This document shows positions 35,001 through 42,668 of a stretch of 64,000 bases of DNA, one piece after another (position 1 is the first letter of the stretch; every line of letters begins with the position of its first letter). The notes beneath the pieces are model-generated. The model made no database searches, had not been told where the DNA came from, and saw nothing but the letters and a program-made list of their open reading frames with translations. A program made the position numbers and the translations under genes. The stretch is from Bacteroidaceae bacterium (GTDB taxonomy: Bacteria > Bacteroidota > Bacteroidia > Bacteroidales > Bacteroidaceae): contig JAFZVW010000013.1 in NCBI GenBank assembly GCA_017617635.1, forward strand, positions 1 to 64,000, given 5' to 3'.

Positions 35001-36933
35001 CTCGCAGCGTATGCGTCTGGAGTCTACGGAGTACAACTTCACTGCTTCTGAGCGCAGCATCTACTTCTCTCTGCCCGACGACGTACTGCCACGTATGGAC
35101 GGCAGTGACTTCACCTTCCGCGTAGCCAACGTGAAGGATCTTTCGGGCAATGTGTCGGAACCTGTGGAGTGGACGCTGCACTGTGACTTCTCGACGCTGG
35201 AACTGATGCTTAATGAAACAGAAATCAGTAAGCCGCGTGACGAGAAGCGAACCTTCACGGTTTATCTCCAGTCGACGAGCAATATCGAGGAGAGCTTTGA
35301 GTTTGTCAACCTGCCATCATGGCTGGAGGTCAAAGAGAAGATAGGAACGGTAGGACCGTCGGGCAAGATGCTGACATTCACTATCGCTGCCAATGTTCCC
35401 ATCGGACGTTACACGACCTATATATATGTCAAGGACCGTCTGAACATTATACGCTCGCAGCGCCTCAACCTTATTGTGAAGGGTGATGTTCCTGACTGGG
35501 AGGTTGAAGAGGGCAACTACAACAGTACGATGACTATGACGGGACAGGTCTTTGTGGGTAACAAGATCCTGGAATATGAGGACTCGAAGATAGGTGCCTT
35601 TGACCTGTGGGGCAACTGCATAGGTGTGGCTCATCCTGAATATATCCCGACGCGCGATGCCTACTTTGTCAGCATGGTCATCTATGGCAACCCCATCGAG
35701 AAACCGGACTCACATGCCAGCTACGAGTATGAGCACAAAGTCATCTTCCAGCTCTACGACAGCTCGACAGGTATTGTCTATCCTTTGGTGGACTGCAAGT
35801 TGCCTGGCGGAGAGGTGACGAGCTTCATTGAATTCCAGGACAATGCCAGCTACGGCAGCTATGGTAATCCTGTCACCTTCATGTCTTCGGAACTGGTGCA
35901 GCAGCGCCGCGAACTGAACAAGGGATGGAACTGGATGTCGCTGTATCTGAGGCCTGACGTGGGACAGACATGGGCTGTCACCTCGGTATTCGATGCGGGC
36001 ATCCTGCCATATCTGGAGGAAGTGAAGGAGCACAACTATTTTGCACAGCCGAATAAGCAGCGCAATCAGCTTGTGGGTTCGATGCTGAGCGTAGATGTAG
36101 GAAAGATGTATAAGGTACGCATGAACGCGCCCTACAGTTTCAGCCGCATTGGTATGCTGGTGGATTTGGATAGTATATCACAGACCATCGAACCGGAATG
36201 GAACTGGATCGGTTCTCTTGCCCGCTATGTGATGTCACCCGACAGGGCCTTCGCAGAACTGAAACCGGAAGTGGGAGATATGGTGAAGAACCGTACCAGC
36301 TTTGCCGAGTATAACGGCTACACGTGGGAAGGACAGCTTCAGGAAATCAAGCCTGGTGAGGGTTACCTGTACCACTCGAGGGCTGCTAACGCCAAGTCGT
36401 TCCATTATCCGAAGCAGGTTATGTCAGCTTCTCTTGCCAGGCGCAGGGCTCCTGTTAATGACGAATGGCACTGGATGGTAGAGAACATCAACCATTATCC
36501 TGACAATATGACTATCCTCGCTACGCTGGAGAAGGATGGCGAGCCGATAGCTGATGCCGAGGTTGCTGCCTTCATCAATGGCGAGTGCCGAGGCACCATC
36601 AAGGGTATGGATGGCGATTATTTCCTGACCGTACTGGGTGTTTCTGCCGAGGATACTCACAAACCCATTGCCCTCAAGGCGTGGATCGATGGAAAGGAGT
36701 ATGATATCGATGACATGGGTTTCTACTTCACCAGCGATACTTCCTACGGTTCGTTTGTTGACGGTCTGGTACAATTGACAATCGGAGGAAAAACTGGCAT
36801 CAACAGCATGAAGGACAGCGACAATGCTGACTGGTACGACCTGCAGGGCCGCAAGCTGAATGCGAAGCCCACTCACAGAGGTGTCTATATCAGGAGCAGT
36901 GCCACAGGTGTCATGAAGGTTGAGAAGCAATAA
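32053..36933 (+). CDS. giant modular surface protein, C-terminal part (same frame, after the amber codon)
   Basis: The frame is shared with the preceding gene and is open directly after the TAG at 32026. The first possible start is a GTG at 32053, but there is no promoter, ribosome site or signal peptide there, so separate expression is doubtful. The 1626 residues contain two LamG-like domains (~530-730 and ~770-950, with MRDLTLWNDSRDV and IDDVRIWNAALE), Ig-like segments and repeated GWNWMSLYLRPDVG/EWNWIGSLARYV-type motifs. The tail ends WYDLQGRKL...GVYIRSS, which resembles the C-terminal signals of exported Bacteroidota proteins. If the stop is real and not read through, this part is a pseudogene. 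Confidence 0.65.
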   Translation: MTVADPHDDAQAKKIAGKVMYYTKYNKDDARYGLSNADPAFTEEERKAAEGWPSYRIVDGRPDSEKSETVDSIQYCLNQIKGWQDWISRNEEDKLRAFGDEKTYLEKNYSIAGGTSVSHSSVNTQKKAVGSNFTYTTIINSDTNAGLLVNEVGSYATIVHNEQSGTQHSNDTTTTVTRAIDWSISDAEPTTALSVNVYQSPRTWGPIFRTLGGQTSNPYEGATYTKYYSPGVQLDEATMRVEKPEMRVVSDAIVSNVPSGSAAEFKLQLSNASETNTTCEYVLECKDGSNPYGAKLMMDGTPLSNGKEGRRFKLKGGESIEKTLLVSQSDHTINKYKELVLVFKSTKDSATVSQPALISVEFIPASTPIEMAVSHTTVNSKDYAEHGGLVVTLNNLDRTDTGLKGVRVRYRRKGYSSWTIAKAWQVVKSGETPQQGTVPLPDTDMFTTVVTFPEDGVFELQAQTYGMYGTQELTFETPAIEITQDIKGPKVLGSASPIGTVSFINRNDIHVNFNEDINVNALSQSDNFTITGDLNNTAFSGDKTTNPDVALQLEGSGISTQASFLFDNSDLAMDMWLYRQADGNIVSVGTDANQLSLFTENGIAKVRVGGSDASHIVTSGVELPANKWMYLALTYKHDPVTGKGLLSAIYADADHDSPIDILKEVVTNDIDMRGKLTVGGNKMKGRMRDLTLWNDSRDVRQLYIDREKSKAAYLPGLVGYWRMNRGYGKTVEDKAHSRDLVMDTESWYIHNDNRAAKLAENEMLDINISTYAPQITDNYALELWFRADQQEGNNNASLMEVPNYLRIGFKDSKLAVKSSQRVIDEQGIEKFDVKLDNELLSDQNLIDNNWHHLTLNVRRGSSAVAYIDGAAVKTLPESSIPAMAGSNLYVGRGFTGSIDDVRIWNAALESKSIADRRYERLDSTYAGLIGYFPFESIHRTKLGNVVTEFSIYNFGDKRVSRLTASGIDKEHNLSASAPALLPISQRMRLESTEYNFTASERSIYFSLPDDVLPRMDGSDFTFRVANVKDLSGNVSEPVEWTLHCDFSTLELMLNETEISKPRDEKRTFTVYLQSTSNIEESFEFVNLPSWLEVKEKIGTVGPSGKMLTFTIAANVPIGRYTTYIYVKDRLNIIRSQRLNLIVKGDVPDWEVEEGNYNSTMTMTGQVFVGNKILEYEDSKIGAFDLWGNCIGVAHPEYIPTRDAYFVSMVIYGNPIEKPDSHASYEYEHKVIFQLYDSSTGIVYPLVDCKLPGGEVTSFIEFQDNASYGSYGNPVTFMSSELVQQRRELNKGWNWMSLYLRPDVGQTWAVTSVFDAGILPYLEEVKEHNYFAQPNKQRNQLVGSMLSVDVGKMYKVRMNAPYSFSRIGMLVDLDSISQTIEPEWNWIGSLARYVMSPDRAFAELKPEVGDMVKNRTSFAEYNGYTWEGQLQEIKPGEGYLYHSRAANAKSFHYPKQVMSASLARRRAPVNDEWHWMVENINHYPDNMTILATLEKDGEPIADAEVAAFINGECRGTIKGMDGDYFLTVLGVSAEDTHKPIALKAWIDGKEYDIDDMGFYFTSDTSYGSFVDGLVQLTIGGKTGINSMKDSDNADWYDLQGRKLNAKPTHRGVYIRSSATGVMKVEKQ

Positions 36934-36965
36934 ATCACAATACACTTCCCAAAAAAGGAATAAAT

Positions 36966-37118
36966 ATGAGAAGAAAGGAATATATAAAGCCGTCGATTTT
37001 GGTGATAAGGATAATGCAGAGATCTTGCATACTGGTAGCGAGTGAACCGAGTGAAGAATCCCTGGATTATGATGTAGATATGGAGGATTACAATCTCAGG
37101 GAAGAGGAGGAATGGTAA
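36966..37118 (+). CDS. small peptide of 50 residues (KxYIKPxxxV type)
   Basis: A 50-residue frame from the ATG at 36966 to TAA at 37118, 32 bases after the giant surface gene and 24 bases before the fimbrillin-like gene. The start MRRKEYIKPSILVIRIMQRS and the LVASE segment followed by an acidic tail resemble a family of tiny Prevotella/Bacteroides ORFs that begin with a K-x-Y-x-x-P motif and contain an LAGS-like turn. From memory these are abundant and uncharacterised. It could be a secreted or processed peptide; nothing in the sequence proves it. Confidence 0.6.
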   Translation: MRRKEYIKPSILVIRIMQRSCILVASEPSEESLDYDVDMEDYNLREEEEW

Positions 37119-37142
37119 GTACCTGCGTAAACAAGAACTGAT

Positions 37143-38564
37143 ATGAAAAGAGTCATTCGATATATTAATATGGCAACCCTCGCACTGGCAGGTGTTATTG
37201 CCATCGGATGTTCAAATGATGACGGTGACCTGGCACCTGTGCCCGATACAGCAAATAAGGTCACATTGACTACTACCATCAACTTAGGAGGTGATGACCA
37301 GACACGTGCACTCACTCCTGAAGGTGTGAAGACCTTCTCCGAGGGTGATCAGATTGCTGTCATCTATACGAATACGGACAGTGAGCGGGTAAAGGCCGTG
37401 AGCAATGCGATTGCCGAGGGTGACATCACCAACGGGGGCAAGAGTGCCAAAATCACCGTTACGCTGATAAACCCTGTAGTCGGATCTGTGGACTATGTAT
37501 ATCCTGCCGTGATGGCCAGAGATGACGGTACCCTGAACTACAGCGCCCTATGCATGCAGGACGGCACCCTGGCTTCACTCGCCAGCAACCTCGATTGTGC
37601 GAAGGGCACGGGCGAGCTGACCGGCAGTGAAGACGACTTCGAGTTGATTACAAGTGGGAAAATGGCTAACCAGCTGGCCGTCTGTGAGTTCATAATCAAG
37701 AATAAATCCGGCTCGGTAATCACCGGCCGCATCATTGACCTTACCCTCAGCGACGGTACCAATACATATACCGTAAGTCGTGCGGCAACTGAGGGTCCTA
37801 TCTATGTAGCGGTAATACCTGTAACCAGCGACAAGACCATCGATTTCGTTGCAACCGACGGCTCAGTCGGATATTACAAGAGCGTGTCGGGCAAGACTCT
37901 TGCAGCCGGTGATATGCTTCCTGTCAATTTGACGATGATGCAGGGTAATGTCATAGACCTCTCCCAGCTTACTGCTGACTGCACTGCGCAGAATGGTGAC
38001 ATCATGATCAATAAGCTCGTAGGAAACTACAAGGTATCTGTTGCTGCAGGAGCTACCGTAACACTGATCGATGCCAGCATCAACTACGAAACCATGCCCG
38101 TATTGTCTGGCGATTTTTCCGGAATTACCTGTTTAGGTGATGCTACCATCATAATCAGAGGTACGAACTTTGTAAAAGGACTCAGTTCCGGTTACCCGGG
38201 CATCTTCGTCCCCGAAGGCTCAACCCTTACGATTACGGGCTACGGTACGCTTTATGCCCTTGGTCATGAGTATGGTGCAGGCATCGGTAGTGGCAAGAGT
38301 AATATTGCTGATGTCATGAGCTGCGGAAACATAATAATTCAGGGCGGTACAATTTTCGGCACGGGCGGCATTGGTGCAGCAGGCATCGGCAGCGGTGCCG
38401 GCGCAGACGGGAATCCATCATATTGCGGCGACATCACTATCAAGAGTTCTGTAACTCATGTCTATGCTAATCCCGGCTCAAGTGCAGAGCCCATAGGTAG
38501 CGGTAACCATTCTACCTGCGGCACTGTTATGATAGAAGACTCAGATAAAGTAACGCAATATTAG
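37143..38564 (+). CDS. fimbrillin-like lipoprotein
   Basis: A 473-residue lipoprotein with a lipobox IGC (~Cys23). The N-terminal half has the fimbrillin/Mfa-like pattern: TRAL near residue 59, FSEGDQIAVIYTN, VDYVYPA and a later ISSG/KMAN segment before IYVAVIPV. The C-terminal third is Gly-rich (AGIGSGKSN, GAAGIGSGAGAD) with short repeated strands, unlike a typical fimbrillin. Such proteins form or decorate surface appendages. It shares the surface-protein neighbourhood and is followed immediately by a BspA fragment in another frame. Confidence 0.7.
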   Translation: MKRVIRYINMATLALAGVIAIGCSNDDGDLAPVPDTANKVTLTTTINLGGDDQTRALTPEGVKTFSEGDQIAVIYTNTDSERVKAVSNAIAEGDITNGGKSAKITVTLINPVVGSVDYVYPAVMARDDGTLNYSALCMQDGTLASLASNLDCAKGTGELTGSEDDFELITSGKMANQLAVCEFIIKNKSGSVITGRIIDLTLSDGTNTYTVSRAATEGPIYVAVIPVTSDKTIDFVATDGSVGYYKSVSGKTLAAGDMLPVNLTMMQGNVIDLSQLTADCTAQNGDIMINKLVGNYKVSVAAGATVTLIDASINYETMPVLSGDFSGITCLGDATIIIRGTNFVKGLSSGYPGIFVPEGSTLTITGYGTLYALGHEYGAGIGSGKSNIADVMSCGNIIIQGGTIFGTGGIGAAGIGSGAGADGNPSYCGDITIKSSVTHVYANPGSSAEPIGSGNHSTCGTVMIEDSDKVTQY

Positions 38565-38565
38565 C

Positions 38566-38988
38566 GAGGGCTTAACGTCAGTTACAATTCCAGAAAGTAT
38601 TACTACAATTGGATGGTGCGCTTTCAGTTACTGCGATGCTCTCAAGAAAGTATATTGCCTGTCACCGCATGTGCCTAATGCGAACCAATATGCATTCTAT
38701 AATTCAAAACCGGAGTCAGCCACTTTGTATGTACTAGCATCTGCTATTGATGACTACAAGTCTGCTGAACCATGGAAAAACTTTGGTGCAATCCTGCCAT
38801 TACCACTCGCTGGCGATGCCAATGACAGTGGTGCTGTGGAAATCGGTGACATTACGTCCGTGCTGACTCTAATGGCTAATCCTGATGCTCTCGGCTATAA
38901 CAACAAAGCTGCTGATGCAAACCAGAGCGGCGAGATAGAGATTGGTGACATTACTACGATACTGACGATAATGGCGAACGGTGAATAA
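38566..38988 (+). pseudogene. C-terminal fragment of a BspA-like LRR protein with dockerin-like tail
   Basis: Starting two bases after the fimbrillin-like stop, a different frame reads EGLTSVTIPESITTIGWCAF, a BspA-type leucine-rich repeat. It continues through PNANQYAFYNSK and the usual post-LRR AWKNFG-like segment to a dockerin-like pair of loops (GDANDSGAVEIGDITSVL and ADANQSGEIEIGDITTIL). An ATG-less N-terminus and only one repeat show that most of the protein is missing. The first Met-like start, a GTG-type codon near 38671, would cut off the repeat. It is best called a remnant or a frameshifted module. Confidence 0.7.
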
Positions 38989-39047
38989 CAATGCATAATT
39001 CACAATTCATAATTAGTGTCATACGGCTTTGCCACAATATATAGTTA

Positions 39048-39083
39048 AGCGCCTGATGGAAATAAAAACCATCAGGCGTTTCT
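39048..39083 (+). terminator. terminator after the surface-protein region
   Basis: CGCCTGATGG (39050-39059) pairs perfectly with CCATCAGGCG (39069-39078), followed by TTTC. It separates the surface cluster from the GNAT pair. Confidence 0.8.
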
Positions 39084-39088
39084 CGTAG

Positions 39089-39112
39089 CTATTTGGAGTT
39101 AGTGGGTAACTG
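39089..39112. repeat. further copy of the GGAGTTAGTGGGTAAC repeat
   Basis: GGAGTTAGTGGGTAAC (39095-39110) is the same core seen at 23198 and, with changes, at 24734 and 24779. It lies between a terminator and the GNAT pair. The four copies mark both ends of the 15-kb accessory region. Confidence 0.6.
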
Positions 39113-39202
39113 CAGAAGCAGTATAAGCGAAAAATGGTCTGATTACTTCCTGCATTTTGCATATTAAATCTGATAATTGCACCATCATTCAGAAAAAAGA
39201 AT

Positions 39203-39210
39203 TATATTTG
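39203..39210 (+). promoter_or_regulatory. -7 element of the small protein/GNAT pair
   Basis: TATATTTG matches TAnnTTTG 32 bases before the ATG at 39242. The nearest -33 candidate (ATTG at 39176) is slightly too far, at 23 bases. Confidence 0.5.
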
Positions 39211-39241
39211 CCTGCGTAATAACATTCAAAAGCACACAATT

Positions 39242-39403
39242 ATGGCAAGGCCAATCAGAGAAACCCCCGTGCTCTACGGTGAAGAGGCACGCAAGTTTGA
39301 ACTGCGGATGCAGAATCCTCCAAGGCTCCCGGCAGAACAAATAGAACGCATGCAGCGCGACTATGAATTCATGCGTTCAAGATGTGTAAACTGCACGTTC
39401 TGA
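39242..39403 (+). CDS. small antitoxin-like protein upstream of GNAT enzyme
   Basis: A 53-residue frame opening MARPIRETPVLYGEEARKFE, a start I associate with small Bacteroidales proteins encoded directly before GNAT enzymes. The stop lies four bases before the next ATG, so the two genes form one unit. By position and size it could be the antitoxin partner, but there is no clear DNA-binding motif. Confidence 0.65.
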   Translation: MARPIRETPVLYGEEARKFELRMQNPPRLPAEQIERMQRDYEFMRSRCVNCTF

Positions 39404-39407
39404 AAAG

Positions 39408-39953
39408 ATGAAAAAGGAGAACCTACAGCTGCGGAGGCTTGGAGAGAATGACAAAGTGGTAACATTCGACTGTGGCGATGAAGACTTAAACGATTTCATC
39501 CTCACTGATGCGCCGTTATACTATCATGTGCGTCTCGCCACCAGTTATGTATTGGAAGATGGCATTACCAGTGAGGCGGTCGGTTATTTCAGTCTCGCTC
39601 ACGACCGCATCTCTCTGACCGACTTCCCTAGCAATTCTGCTTACAATCGATTCCGCAAGCAGTTTTTCGCCCAAGGCAAGATGTTCAAGAGCTATCCAGC
39701 TCTGAAGATATGCCGTCTGGCCACAGACAAATCAGTTCGGGGACTGGGTATCGGAAGCATGATGCTTAACACCGTCATCGAGTCATATAGAGGTGACAAC
39801 AAGGCTGGCTGTCGCTTTATTACCGTCGATGCATATACAGATGCCATCCCATTCTACTTAAAGCAAGGTTTTATGCCTCTTTCCAAAGAGGACGAAGGAG
39901 CATCTACCCGCCTGCTATACTTTGATTTGGAAAGCGTGAAGGAAAACCAATAA
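39408..39953 (+). CDS. GNAT family N-acetyltransferase (possible toxin)
   Basis: A 181-residue enzyme with the GNAT fold. The acetyl-CoA loop reads KICRLATDKSVRGLGIGSMML (R/Q-x-x-G-x-G/A type), with VDAYTDAIPFYLKQGF near the end. The N-terminal FDCGDEDLNDFIL...YYHVRLATSYVLE pattern resembles the TacT/AtaT group, which acetylates aminoacyl-tRNA and is paired with an antitoxin. It follows the 53-residue gene by four bases. Toxicity and target are inferred from this layout only. Confidence 0.75.
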   Translation: MKKENLQLRRLGENDKVVTFDCGDEDLNDFILTDAPLYYHVRLATSYVLEDGITSEAVGYFSLAHDRISLTDFPSNSAYNRFRKQFFAQGKMFKSYPALKICRLATDKSVRGLGIGSMMLNTVIESYRGDNKAGCRFITVDAYTDAIPFYLKQGFMPLSKEDEGASTRLLYFDLESVKENQ

Positions 39954-39977
39954 TCTTAGGAAAAAATATTTTTGGCT

Positions 39978-41639
39978 TCAAGCCTTTCTGTCTATTTTCA
40001 GGATATTGCTGCAGTAGTCGACAATAGCGGGGCGGTGGGTGATAAACAGCACGGTGCGTTTTTGTGTCTTGGCCAGCAGTGAGATGTTGTTGATAAGGTT
40101 CTGCTCGGTCTCGGGATCCAGGGCAGAGGTGGCTTCGTCCAGAAGGATAATGTTTCCGCGTCGCAGCAGTGCGCGTGCAATGGCAATGCGTTGTGCCTGA
40201 CCTTCGCTAAGTCCTGCTCCTCCCTCGCCGCATGGTGTGTCCAGTCCTGTGGGTTGGCGTAGGACGAAATCTGCACATGCCATGTGTATGGCTTCGATCA
40301 TGTCTTCTTCGCTGGCTTCGGGATTGCCGAGCAGCAGATTGTCACGGATGGTTCCGCTGAGCAGTGTGTTGCCTTGTGGTACATATACCAGATTGCATCG
40401 TGTCAGTGGCGAGCATGGTGCGGAGTTGTTGTTGTCATATATTTCCACACTTCCCTGGTCGGGCGAGAGGAGTGCGAGAATCATGCGTATCAGTGTTGTC
40501 TTGCCGGCACCGGTTTCACCCAGAACGGCTGTAGTGCTTCCGGGCATGAAGTCATGGCTGAAATTGTTGAGGACATTGCGGTGACCGTCTTCGTACCTGA
40601 AGCTTACATTGCTAAAGCGTATTCCTGCTCCGTGTGGGAAGAGGATGGGGTCACCGTCTTCTTCAAGCGGTGCTTCTTCCAGTTCCTGAAGGCGTTCGGC
40701 TGCTGTGAGGGCGCTGATGATTATGGGGACGAAGCGTGTTATCTCGCGGAACGGTCCCTGTATCTGTCCTACCAGCTGAATGAAGGCCAGCATTGTGCCG
40801 TATGATATTTCGCCGGCTTTCAGGCGGTACACTCCCCAGATAAATGTGACCAGATAACCTGCCGAGAATCCGAAATTGACAATGAGTGTGCCGATGCTGG
40901 AGAACAGGGTCCTGTGCCTGACCTGACTGCGCAGTTGTGCCTGTACGTCTGCAAGTTGTTCGACCATGCCGTCTGTCTGCTCCAGTGTCTTGATGACCAT
41001 GCGGTGCTGGATGCTTTCCTGAAGTATGCTCTGTATCTTGCTGTCGGTGTCGCGTATTTCGCGTGTCAGTGTACGCATCCGTCGGATATAGAACCTGCTG
41101 AGTGCGACAAAACCGGGGGCTACCACCATTAGAAGACATGCCAGGGCGGAGTCGAAATTGTACAGGAAGACAAATGCGCCGGAAAGTCTTACAAGTGTAC
41201 ATATTGCCATTGGCAGTGTATCGGTGATAACGCCGGTAATCTCGTTGGCATCGCGTATGAGACGGTTCATTACATCGCCCGAATGGTGGCTTTCCTTGCC
41301 GTTCCATACACTGTGCATCAGACGTGAGAAGGTGCGCAGCTGCATCAGGTTCTGGCTCTTGAGTCCCAGCAGTGCTCCTACCCAGCGACGTGAGAAGGCG
41401 AGTCCTATATTGACGATGCCTATGGCAACCATGATGCAGCAGGCTATAACCAGCGAATGGTTGCTCTGCCCGGTAGCGATGTCGATGCACATCTTGGTTG
41501 TCCAGATGAGGAAAAAGTCCATTCCGACAATTGTCAGGCCCATAATGATGTTCACTATGGCCTTCAGGCGGATGCCGTGGCTGGTTATCCAGAACCAGCG
41601 CAGGACTTCGGGGTGTCGTATGACGTCTCGGGCTGTCAT
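39978..41639 (-). CDS. ABC transporter, fused permease and ATP-binding subunit
   Basis: A 553-residue exporter-type half transporter. Residues ~20-300 hold about five to six transmembrane helices. The nucleotide-binding domain has Walker A GETGAGKTT (~370), signature LSEGQAQRIAIARAL (~475), Walker B IILLDEATSALD (~500) and the switch His in ITHRP. Half transporters of this type work as dimers and export lipids, peptides or drugs; the substrate is unknown. It follows nadK on the same strand by 18 bases and is probably co-transcribed. Confidence 0.92.
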   Translation of the reverse strand: MTARDVIRHPEVLRWFWITSHGIRLKAIVNIIMGLTIVGMDFFLIWTTKMCIDIATGQSNHSLVIACCIMVAIGIVNIGLAFSRRWVGALLGLKSQNLMQLRTFSRLMHSVWNGKESHHSGDVMNRLIRDANEITGVITDTLPMAICTLVRLSGAFVFLYNFDSALACLLMVVAPGFVALSRFYIRRMRTLTREIRDTDSKIQSILQESIQHRMVIKTLEQTDGMVEQLADVQAQLRSQVRHRTLFSSIGTLIVNFGFSAGYLVTFIWGVYRLKAGEISYGTMLAFIQLVGQIQGPFREITRFVPIIISALTAAERLQELEEAPLEEDGDPILFPHGAGIRFSNVSFRYEDGHRNVLNNFSHDFMPGSTTAVLGETGAGKTTLIRMILALLSPDQGSVEIYDNNNSAPCSPLTRCNLVYVPQGNTLLSGTIRDNLLLGNPEASEEDMIEAIHMACADFVLRQPTGLDTPCGEGGAGLSEGQAQRIAIARALLRRGNIILLDEATSALDPETEQNLINNISLLAKTQKRTVLFITHRPAIVDYCSNILKIDRKA

Positions 41640-41657
41640 TTATCCTGGCATTTCTTC

Positions 41658-42551
41658 TTATTCACGTGGATCGGCTCCCCACATCAGTTTTTTGCGCAGT
41701 GTACGGAAGAAACTGCCTTCGCTTCTTTTCAGGACCTTGATCTTGTATGGGGCACGTTTTACGGTTATGCGTGTCCCTTCCTGGCAGGATTCGCTACGGC
41801 CGTCAATTGATACGAGGAAGTTGTGCGAGCGGCTCTCGACGGTCAATGTTATCTCGTTGTCGTCGGGAAGCATCAGGGGACGTACTGTAAGTGAATGCGG
41901 TGCAACGGGGACAAGGCCTATTGTATTGCTGCCGGGGGCCATGATGCTTCCGCCAACACTCATTGCGTATCCGGTACTGCCTGTCGGGGTGTTGATGATA
42001 AGGCCGTCGGCCTGATATGTGGTCAGGTACTCGTGGTTGATGTCAACGCGGATGCTGATCATGGACGAATTGTCCAGTTTGAGTACGGAAACTTCGTTCA
42101 GTGCAAATGGGCAATAGGATGGATTGTCGCAGTTGCAGTTTCCGGTGAATTCAGCTTGCAGCAGGCTCCGTTCCTCGCATTTGAAATTTCTGTTGTAAAT
42201 GGCTTCGATTGCCGAGGGTATATCCTCGGCCTGGTAATCTGAAAGGAATCCCAGCCGTCCCATGTTTATGCCCAGGATGGGGATGCCTTTGTCGCCAACG
42301 CGGCGTGCTGCTTCGAGGAATGTTCCGTCGCCTCCCATGGAAATAACGAAATCAGCCTGAAAATCATTGCCGTCAATCAATTCGCTGCAGTTGACGTTAA
42401 TCTGCATTTCATTGACAAGATAATTGTAAAAAGGACGGTCTATCAGTAGTATGGCCTGGCGTTCCTCCAACATTACCAGCAGTTTTTGTGCGGATGTGGA
42501 TTTCTTGGCCTGATAGATATTGCCGAAAAGTGCAAAACGGAGTTTTCGCAT
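41658..42551 (-). CDS. nadK: NAD kinase
   Basis: A 297-residue enzyme that phosphorylates NAD to NADP. The GGDGTFLEAAR motif (near residue 70), the NEVSVLK segment and the nucleotide-binding NTPTGSTGYAMSVGG are intact. The ATG at 42551 (MRKLRFALFG) is preferred because the longer frame from 42578 overlaps the -7 element at 42576-42583. Confidence 0.95.
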   Translation of the reverse strand: MRKLRFALFGNIYQAKKSTSAQKLLVMLEERQAILLIDRPFYNYLVNEMQINVNCSELIDGNDFQADFVISMGGDGTFLEAARRVGDKGIPILGINMGRLGFLSDYQAEDIPSAIEAIYNRNFKCEERSLLQAEFTGNCNCDNPSYCPFALNEVSVLKLDNSSMISIRVDINHEYLTTYQADGLIINTPTGSTGYAMSVGGSIMAPGSNTIGLVPVAPHSLTVRPLMLPDDNEITLTVESRSHNFLVSIDGRSESCQEGTRITVKRAPYKIKVLKRSEGSFFRTLRKKLMWGADPRE

Positions 42552-42575
42552 AATGATTTCCTTATCTTTGACGGG

Positions 42576-42602
42576 CAAAGTTAAGTAAATTTTTTAACTT
42601 TG
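42576..42602. promoter_or_regulatory. back-to-back -7 elements for nadK and the DJ-1 gene
   Basis: CAAAGTTAA (42576-42584) and TTAACTTTG (42594-42602) form a perfect 9-base inverted repeat. Each arm is a -7 box (TAACTTTG) for one strand: minus toward nadK, plus toward the DJ-1 gene. The two start sites would lie 30-40 bases apart, so polymerase bound for one gene should interfere with the other. Confidence 0.6.
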
Positions 42603-42668
42603 CAGAAGGAATAGTGAAAATTTCCCTGTGAATAACCCGTAAAACATTGTAACTATATAATATCCGAT

